Assembly (NCBI GenBank): GCA_965208015.1
Contig: OZ242308.1
Location: forward strand, 310,001-374,000
Length of the DNA stretch: 64,000 nucleotides
From: Bin87 sp965208015
GTDB lineage: Bacteria > Chloroflexota > Dehalococcoidia > Lucifugimonadales > UBA3495
Reading direction: 5' to 3'
Shown here: positions 59,305 through 64,000 of the stretch, in pieces
How the letters are laid out: each line of letters begins with the position of its first letter
Position numbering within the stretch: the first letter of the stretch is position 1
Program-made: the position numbers and the translations under genes
The notes under the pieces: model-generated
Told to the model about the DNA's origin: nothing
Seen by the model: the letters and a program-made list of their open reading frames with translations, nothing else
The model's database searches: none

Positions 59305-60030
59305 GTGACGCAACCGCAGGCCGTAGCCGCCGAAACCTGCGACCAATTCCTGCGCCAGGGCCGTGAGTTCCTGGCGCAAGGCGACTTGGCGTCGGCATCG
59401 TCCGCCGGCTGGCGGGCGGCCGTGCTGACTCTGGAAGCCTACGCGGGCGATACGGTATCAGCATCAGATTTCAGGGATGCCGCGCGCCGGCTGTTGAAAG
59501 ACAGTCGCGGGAGCGCAAAGGCCGCCGAGTGGGTGGTCAGCGCGATCACGCTATCGGAGAACGTCGCCGACGACTGGCTGGATGCTGATGGCGTCGCCCG
59601 CCGCCTCGACGACATGCAGCGGCTGGCCCTGCTGGTCAAGGACATTGCTGAACCCCCGCAGAGTGCTGATGACGTTCTGCGACGCGCTTGGGAGTGCATG
59701 GACAATGGATATCTAATCCCAGCATCGGATAAAGGATGGGAAGCGGCGTTGCTGGCCGCCAAAAGTTACGCCGACGCCATTGGTTACCAGTACAGTGACG
59801 AAAGTCATTACCATAAGGTCATGAACATATTGGAAAAAGAAGAGGCCGGCAACAACGAGGTTGGAACATGGATTTATGTTGCCGCCAAATTGCGTCAAAC
59901 TGCTGCTTATTGCAACGGGCGCAACGACCCGCGGTATGCTGAGCTCGTCGCTGATGATATCAGCGATGTCGGGAAGCTGGCATCATTCATTCAAGCACTG
60001 ACCAGTTCAGGAAATAGCCAGGCTGTCTGA
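59305..60030 (+). CDS. Two-domain PaREP1/HEPN-like protein
   Basis: A 241-residue protein made of two similar halves: FLRQGREFLAQGDLASASSA then GWRAAVLTLEAYA (about 14-47), and AWECMDNGYLIPASDKGWEA then ALLAAKSYA (about 129-157). This matches the helical PaREP1-like/HEPN fold. Function is unknown; such proteins may be RNA-binding or toxin-antitoxin-like. The third single-domain copy follows with a 1-nt gap. Confidence 0.6.
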   Translation: MTQPQAVAAETCDQFLRQGREFLAQGDLASASSAGWRAAVLTLEAYAGDTVSASDFRDAARRLLKDSRGSAKAAEWVVSAITLSENVADDWLDADGVARRLDDMQRLALLVKDIAEPPQSADDVLRRAWECMDNGYLIPASDKGWEAALLAAKSYADAIGYQYSDESHYHKVMNILEKEEAGNNEVGTWIYVAAKLRQTAAYCNGRNDPRYAELVADDISDVGKLASFIQALTSSGNSQAV

Positions 60031-60031
60031 A

Positions 60032-60409
60032 ATGTCGGAATTTGGGGGAGACCACGGCCAAATCAGCGCCACATTCCTGCGCCGCAGCCGAGCGTATTTG
60101 TCTGACGGAGCTCTACTGCAAGCATCAGAGAAAGGTTGGGGTGCCGCCGCTCATGCTGTTAAGCTTTACGCCGCGGCCCGTGAGCTGACGTATATTAACC
60201 ACAACGATTTTTACGACGTCGTCACTGAGTTGCGGCTGGAAACGCACCATAACCCAATACGCTTTTGGGAAAACAGCGCCAACGCATTGCATCAGAATTT
60301 CTATGACGATAATTTGAGCGCGCAGCAAATCGGCGACCACTTGGACAATGTTGCCCGCCTTGTCAACTTGATTATGGAGATGATTGGCTTGCATCCAATT
60401 GACGACTAA
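60032..60409 (+). CDS. Single-domain PaREP1/HEPN-like protein
   Basis: A 125-residue protein. FLRRSRAYLSDGALLQASEK then GWGAAAHAVKLYA and SANALHQNFYDDNLS are the family pattern. It is the third domain copy in a row and likely cotranslated with the previous gene. Confidence 0.65.
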   Translation: MSEFGGDHGQISATFLRRSRAYLSDGALLQASEKGWGAAAHAVKLYAAARELTYINHNDFYDVVTELRLETHHNPIRFWENSANALHQNFYDDNLSAQQIGDHLDNVARLVNLIMEMIGLHPIDD

Positions 60410-60475
60410 CATCCGCCTAATGCTACCGGAAACTGCCAACTGACAACCATCAAAACCTACCCCAACCGAGGCACG

Positions 60476-61651
60476 ATGAACGTATTACCCACCGAAGAAG
60501 AGTTGATGGTCAAGAACGCCGCCCGGGAGTTCCTGGACGCGGAATGCCCGCCCAGCCTCGCCCGCGCCATCGAGCAGGACGAGCGTGGCTACTCCGTGGA
60601 GCTGTGGGAGCAGATGGCGAGCCTGGGATGGTTCGGCATCTCCCTGCCCGAGGCCTACGGCGGCGGTGGCCTGCCCGTCACCTACCTCGGCCTGATTCTG
60701 GAGGAATGCGGACGCGCCATCGCTCCGGTCCCCTTCCACAGCACGGCCACCGCCGCCCTGGCCGTTGCCAACCACGGCTCCGACGAGCAGAAGCAGAGCA
60801 TCCTGCCCCGCGTTGCCCGCGGCGACCTGATCATGACCTGGGCGGTGCAAGAGCAGGACCCGCGCCTCCGCGCCGATGCCGTGCAGTGCCGCGCCGAAGT
60901 GGACGGCGACAGCCTGGTCATCAACGGCATCAAGCACTTCGTCGACAACTTCTCCGCCGCCGAGCTGGTGGTCACTGCCGTGCGCACCGCCGCTCCTTCT
61001 GATGACAGCGCCGGTATCACCCTGTGCATCGTACCCGCCAATTCAGCCGGCATCACCGAGACGCGCCTGACCACGCTGGCCAAGGACTCCCAGAGCAAGA
61101 TTGAACTGGACAACGTCCGCATCCCCCTGAGCAACGTCATCGGCGAGGTCAACCAGGGCTGGTCAGCCACGTCCGAGATGCTGGACACCGGCACTGCCCT
61201 GCTGTGCACCCAGATCATCGGCGCGGCCCGCAAGGACGCCGAGATGGCCATCGAGTACGCCAAGAACCGCGTGGCCTTCGGCCGCCCCATCGCCGGCTTC
61301 CAGTCCATCCAGCACCTCTGCGCCGACATGATCGTCTGGTGCGACGGCGCCCAGTTGCTCACCTACGAAGCCCTGTGGAAGCTGGACGCTGGCCTGCCCT
61401 ACAGTGTAGAGGTGTCCCAGGCCAAGGCTTTCACCAACGACAAGTGCCAGGCCACGGTGCGCTCTTCCCAGCAGATCCACGGTGGCATCGGCTTCATGAT
61501 GGAGTTTGACCTGCACCTCTGGTACCGCCGCGTCACCGCCTGGACCATGCGCCTGGGGACCAGCTTCGAGCACCGCGCCCGGGTCGCCCGCTCTTTGATG
61601 GCCCAGCCCGGCCGGGTGCGCCTCGGCATGAATATCGAAGCCGTCGCCTGA
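60476..61651 (+). CDS. Acyl-CoA dehydrogenase
   Basis: A 391-residue enzyme closely related to the one at 21314-22453 (ELWEQMASLGWFGISLPEAY, NRVAFGRPIAGFQSIQHLCA, IHGGIGFMMEFDLHLWYRRV). It has the full FAD fold and probably oxidises an acyl-CoA. The separation of two such paralogues by 39 kb suggests distinct pathways. Confidence 0.92.
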   Translation: MNVLPTEEELMVKNAAREFLDAECPPSLARAIEQDERGYSVELWEQMASLGWFGISLPEAYGGGGLPVTYLGLILEECGRAIAPVPFHSTATAALAVANHGSDEQKQSILPRVARGDLIMTWAVQEQDPRLRADAVQCRAEVDGDSLVINGIKHFVDNFSAAELVVTAVRTAAPSDDSAGITLCIVPANSAGITETRLTTLAKDSQSKIELDNVRIPLSNVIGEVNQGWSATSEMLDTGTALLCTQIIGAARKDAEMAIEYAKNRVAFGRPIAGFQSIQHLCADMIVWCDGAQLLTYEALWKLDAGLPYSVEVSQAKAFTNDKCQATVRSSQQIHGGIGFMMEFDLHLWYRRVTAWTMRLGTSFEHRARVARSLMAQPGRVRLGMNIEAVA

Positions 61652-61684
61652 CCTGCCAGGAGCAACTGCCCGCTACGACAACGG

Positions 61685-61723
61685 TTCTCCGGATTCCGGC
61701 GAAAGCCGGAATGGCGAGGAGAA
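61685..61723. repeat. Intergenic hairpin with GAAA tetraloop
   Basis: ATTCCGGC (61693-61700), loop GAAA and GCCGGAAT (61705-61712), with an outer pair TTCTCC (61685-61690) / GGAGAA (61718-61723). A common form of intergenic palindrome. Confidence 0.6.
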
Positions 61724-61751
61724 TCTGACCATAACAGGAGGGAGCCCGACA

Positions 61752-61961
61752 ATGCCCGCAGATCCCGTTTGCCCCGTCTGCAAGACTGTAATCAACGAAG
61801 ACAGCGCCCGCGCCACCACCGGACAGACCATGCACGGGGCCAACGAAGTTGACCCCAACGCCGGCACCCGGAGCTTCTTCAATGGCGAGTGGTACTATTT
61901 CTGCACCCTGCAGTGCCGCACCCGGTTCCTGACGGCGCCCAACACCTTCATCGAAAGCTAG
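61752..61961 (+). CDS. YHS-domain-like metal-binding protein
   Basis: A 69-residue protein with CPVCKTVI and FFNGEWYYFCTLQCRTRFL, the YHS/TRASH cysteine pattern. A longer loop than usual (MHGANEVDPNAGTRS) separates the parts. YHS domains bind metal, often in metal transport or oxygenases. AACAGGAGGGAG is its ribosome site. Confidence 0.8.
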   Translation: MPADPVCPVCKTVINEDSARATTGQTMHGANEVDPNAGTRSFFNGEWYYFCTLQCRTRFLTAPNTFIES

Positions 61962-61970
61962 CCGCTTCTT

Positions 61971-61998
61971 GTCATTGCGAGCGCAGCGCGGCAATCCC
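61971..61998. repeat. GTCATTGCGAGCG-type intergenic repeat
   Basis: GTCATTGCGAGCGCAGCGCG followed by GCAATCCC contains inverted ATTGC/GCAAT arms. Repeats of this kind are found dispersed in many bacterial genomes; only one copy is in the window. Confidence 0.45.
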
Positions 61999-62047
61999 GT
62001 TGCCTGCGGCGCACACCGCTCTTAAACGAACCGATGGGAGGATCATC

Positions 62048-63130
62048 ATGCACGTCGGTCTGGTAATGGAATGCGATTACCGTGAGGGTCGCACCCAGGA
62101 CGAAGCCTTCGACGAAGCCTTTACCGTGGCCCAGCTTGCCGACGAGTCGGGCATCGACGGCGTCTGGCTGGCGGAGCGTCACTTTGCCGCGCCGCGCACG
62201 CCCACCGACCCGGGCGGCGCCGGCATCCCTTCGGTATCGTCGGTACCCTTGATGATGGCCGGCATCATTGCTGCCCGCACCGAGCGAGTCCGTGTGGGCA
62301 CCGGCGTCAGCGTGCTGCCCCTTGCCCATCCCATCCGTCTGGCCGAGGAAGCCGCCACCGTCGACAACATCTCCAGGGGTCGCTTGGACTTCGGCATCGG
62401 GCGCAGCAGCTTCCCGCGCTCATATCAGGGCTATGGCGTTCCTTTCGAGGAAAGCCGCGAGCGGTTCGCAGAGGCCCTGGAAATCATCCTCAAGGCCTGG
62501 AACAACTACCGTTTCGACCACCACGGCCACTACTACGACATGGACGACGTGGTCGTTACGCCGCGCCCCTACCAGCAGCCCCATCCGCCCATTCGTATTG
62601 CCGCCAACTCGGTGGACACGTTCAGGATCATCGGTGAGCTGGGCTTCCCGCTGGTCACGGGCGTGCGCGGCCAGGGAATACCGCAGGTTGCCAGCAACCT
62701 GAAGATCTACCGCGAGACCGCCGCCGCCAGCGGGCACGACGTGGACGACGCCTACGTGCGCATGCCCATCTACGTCGGCGACTCCATGGAAGAGGTTCGC
62801 GCCGACACGGAAGAGAGCACCATGCGGGCCTTCCGTCGCACCGCCGACACCTACATCCGCACCGTGGAGGCCGAGGGCGCCAACGCCACGGAGGAGCGTC
62901 GCCAGCGGGCCGAGCAGTTGCTCAACACCACCTACGACGACCTGCTGGTGGACCGGGTTGCCTACGGCACGCCCGATCAGGTTGCCGAGCGCCTGATCTC
63001 CCTGCGCGACGACCTCGGCCTGACCGGGTTCATCATGGAGCCCAACCTGGGCGGCACCGTCCCCGCCGAGCGCGTCCAGAAGTCCATTCGCCTCTACGCC
63101 GAGGAGGTAGGCCCCGCCCTGCGAGAGTGA
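62048..63130 (+). CDS. LLM-class flavin-dependent oxidoreductase
   Basis: A 360-residue luciferase-like monooxygenase from ATG 62048 (GGGAGGATC upstream). TIM-barrel features: GVWLAERHFAAPRTP, RVRVGTGVSVLPLAHPIRLA, GRLDFGIGRSSFPRSYQGYG, HPPIRIAANSVDTFRIIGEL. These enzymes use FMNH2 or F420H2; which cofactor cannot be told. It is followed by a good terminator. Confidence 0.92.
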   Translation: MHVGLVMECDYREGRTQDEAFDEAFTVAQLADESGIDGVWLAERHFAAPRTPTDPGGAGIPSVSSVPLMMAGIIAARTERVRVGTGVSVLPLAHPIRLAEEAATVDNISRGRLDFGIGRSSFPRSYQGYGVPFEESRERFAEALEIILKAWNNYRFDHHGHYYDMDDVVVTPRPYQQPHPPIRIAANSVDTFRIIGELGFPLVTGVRGQGIPQVASNLKIYRETAAASGHDVDDAYVRMPIYVGDSMEEVRADTEESTMRAFRRTADTYIRTVEAEGANATEERRQRAEQLLNTTYDDLLVDRVAYGTPDQVAERLISLRDDLGLTGFIMEPNLGGTVPAERVQKSIRLYAEEVGPALRE

Positions 63131-63154
63131 CGGACAGCACCCGCCAGAATTGCG

Positions 63155-63181
63155 AAGGCCCCGTCGGTGAGCGGGGCTTTT
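63155..63181 (+). terminator. Intrinsic terminator after the flavin oxidoreductase
   Basis: GCCCCG (63158-63163), loop TCGGTGAG, CGGGGC (63172-63177) then TTTT. Confidence 0.8.
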
Positions 63182-63200
63182 CGCTATCGACGTGGAGATA

Positions 63201-63569
63201 CTATTCCGATTGCCGTCCCCGCAAGCGGCGCACTTGTTGTAGTACCAAGCGGGCGAGGTCAGAAGCCGCGATCCAAACCAAGTTAGCATCTGCCAGCCAT
63301 GGTCGATGAACCAGAATATTTCGATACCTTGTGAACTCGCTCAGGTCGGCATCCAGCGTACCGCCGCGAACTTGTCCGGGAATATGACCTGCCACTTCAC
63401 CAATCAGGGCCACACAGTGATAGATAGCGAGGCGGGTTCTGACGTCGCCTTCCCAATACTCCCGGTTGTATAACCTGGTGAGCCAACCCGCCACTTCGCA
63501 CCAGTATTCCAACTGCCTGAGACGGTCGCTCGAATCGGGGCCGCGTTCATTCGCAGGAATAAATAACAC
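63201..63569 (-). CDS. hepT: HepT-like HEPN ribonuclease toxin
   Basis: A 122-residue helical HEPN-domain protein. The catalytic RNxxxH motif is YRNILVHRPW (about 83-92). HepT toxins cleave RNA and are silenced by AMPylation by MntA. Its start overlaps the MntA-like gene's 3' end by 23 nt, the usual order. Confidence 0.8.
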   Translation of the reverse strand: MLFIPANERGPDSSDRLRQLEYWCEVAGWLTRLYNREYWEGDVRTRLAIYHCVALIGEVAGHIPGQVRGGTLDADLSEFTRYRNILVHRPWLADANLVWIAASDLARLVLQQVRRLRGRQSE

Positions 63570-64000
63570 CGCGGCCCTCTATTTCCTTTTGCGCCTCCTG
63601 GTCGCCGTTGTCAGCAGCGCGTTCCAAATCAGCCTTGTCGATCAGGTGTACCCGGTGGCCAAAAAACTCCCGCATTGCGGCGGCAAAACCTACAATGCGC
63701 TCTTTGGTTGACTGGGCTGAGTCATCGGCATTCATGTCGACGATAAACTGGGATCCTTGCTCGCGGAGCTGGTCCGGGTCAGCGTCCATTCGCGCATGGT
63801 TCACCGCCACTTCAGACACGTTCCACTGCCGGCAAATTTCCTGTAACGATGCGGGCGGCAATTCCTCAGGCGATGGCACTGGCCGGGTCTGAACCTCAAG
63901 TTCGGCGGCTGACAGCCCCTCGGCAATGTAGATGATGTCGCGGTGCGCCATCTCCTGCTTCGCCCACTCAGCGCCCTGGGCGATATGTTTGGCGAGGATG
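63547..64000 (-). CDS. MntA-like nucleotidyltransferase antitoxin, degenerate, 5' end outside
   Basis: The frame enters from beyond 64000 and ends at 63547, with at least 150 residues. The segment LQEICRQWNVSEVAVNHARM lines up with the normal MNT start (helix then strand before GSxARG). The region after it reads DADPDQLREQGSQFIVDMNA. The C-terminal REFFGHRVHLIDKADLERA and GRGVIYSCE keep the family pattern. The GSx10DxD catalytic motif is absent, so AMP transfer is not expected. An N-terminal helix extends past the window edge. Confidence 0.65.
   Translation of the reverse strand, partial: ILAKHIAQGAEWAKQEMAHRDIIYIAEGLSAAELEVQTRPVPSPEELPPASLQEICRQWNVSEVAVNHARMDADPDQLREQGSQFIVDMNADDSAQSTKERIVGFAAAMREFFGHRVHLIDKADLERAADNGDQEAQKEIEGRGVIYSCE

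Overview
The window comes from a GC-rich bacterium, most likely a Chloroflexota of the SAR202/Dehalococcoidia type. This is inferred from gene content: five Uma2-family nuclease genes, three acyl-CoA dehydrogenases, a luciferase-like flavin oxidoreductase, a selenoprotein-B (GrdB)-family protein, a MoxR/DUF58/transglutaminase cluster, PaREP1-like proteins and many small toxin-antitoxin pairs. There is no rRNA or tRNA gene to settle the taxonomy.

Layout. 0-7 kb is an accessory block: a partial gene, a long non-coding stretch, a small membrane protein, a replication-relaxation fragment, and a ribbon-helix-helix (RHH) gene cut by a complete IS21-family element with an 8-bp target duplication. 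A large serine recombinase and an IS5-type transposase remnant follow. 7-9.7 kb is a two-gene Septu-like defence module (PtuB HNH nuclease and PtuA ATPase). 9.8-17 kb is mostly housekeeping (IscA-like, YgfZ-like, PyrE, NadD, Obg) mixed with a VapBC-like pair, a serine hydrolase and a DUF4160/DUF2442 pair whose first gene is frameshifted. 17.4-21.1 kb holds a polysaccharide deacetylase and an AAA ATPase/DUF4276 pair, the DUF4276 gene being frameshifted at a homopolymer. 21.3-25 kb runs on the plus strand (acyl-CoA dehydrogenase, Nudix, HIT, metallo-hydrolase, YqeK-like). 25-32 kb has a decayed HicBA pair, four Uma2 genes, a BchI-like ATPase and a methyltransferase-HNH fusion. 33-41.4 kb has a histone-deacetylase-like enzyme, a GrdB-family selenoprotein, TrmI, a Fic protein behind an array of inverted repeats, a lipoprotein protease and an aldehyde dehydrogenase. 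41.4-52 kb holds the fifth Uma2, a broken VapC, Ogt, and a moxR-DUF58-TgpA cluster split by three tandem HicBA cassettes. 52.5-58 kb is an ABC peptide-type transporter without ATPase genes plus a PQQ-propeller protein. 58-64 kb has two acyl-CoA dehydrogenases, PaREP1-like proteins, a YHS protein, a flavin oxidoreductase and a HepT/MntA pair whose MntA lacks the usual active-site motif.

The most notable result is two genes that ordinary gene calling would split at an in-frame TGA but that read as single selenoproteins. One is a GrdB-family protein at 34506-35750 (motif UPRC). The other is a small protein at 25459-25788 that resembles CC/Se-motif (seleno)proteins. Each TGA is followed by a hairpin with a GU-containing loop, 18 and 23 nt downstream, as expected of bacterial SECIS elements. 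This suggests the organism decodes UGA as selenocysteine.

Other signals: a three-copy family of 112-126 bp palindromic elements, two of which contribute codons to adjacent genes; a clean IS21 insertion from which the interrupted gene can be rebuilt exactly; and several decaying toxin-antitoxin or defence genes.
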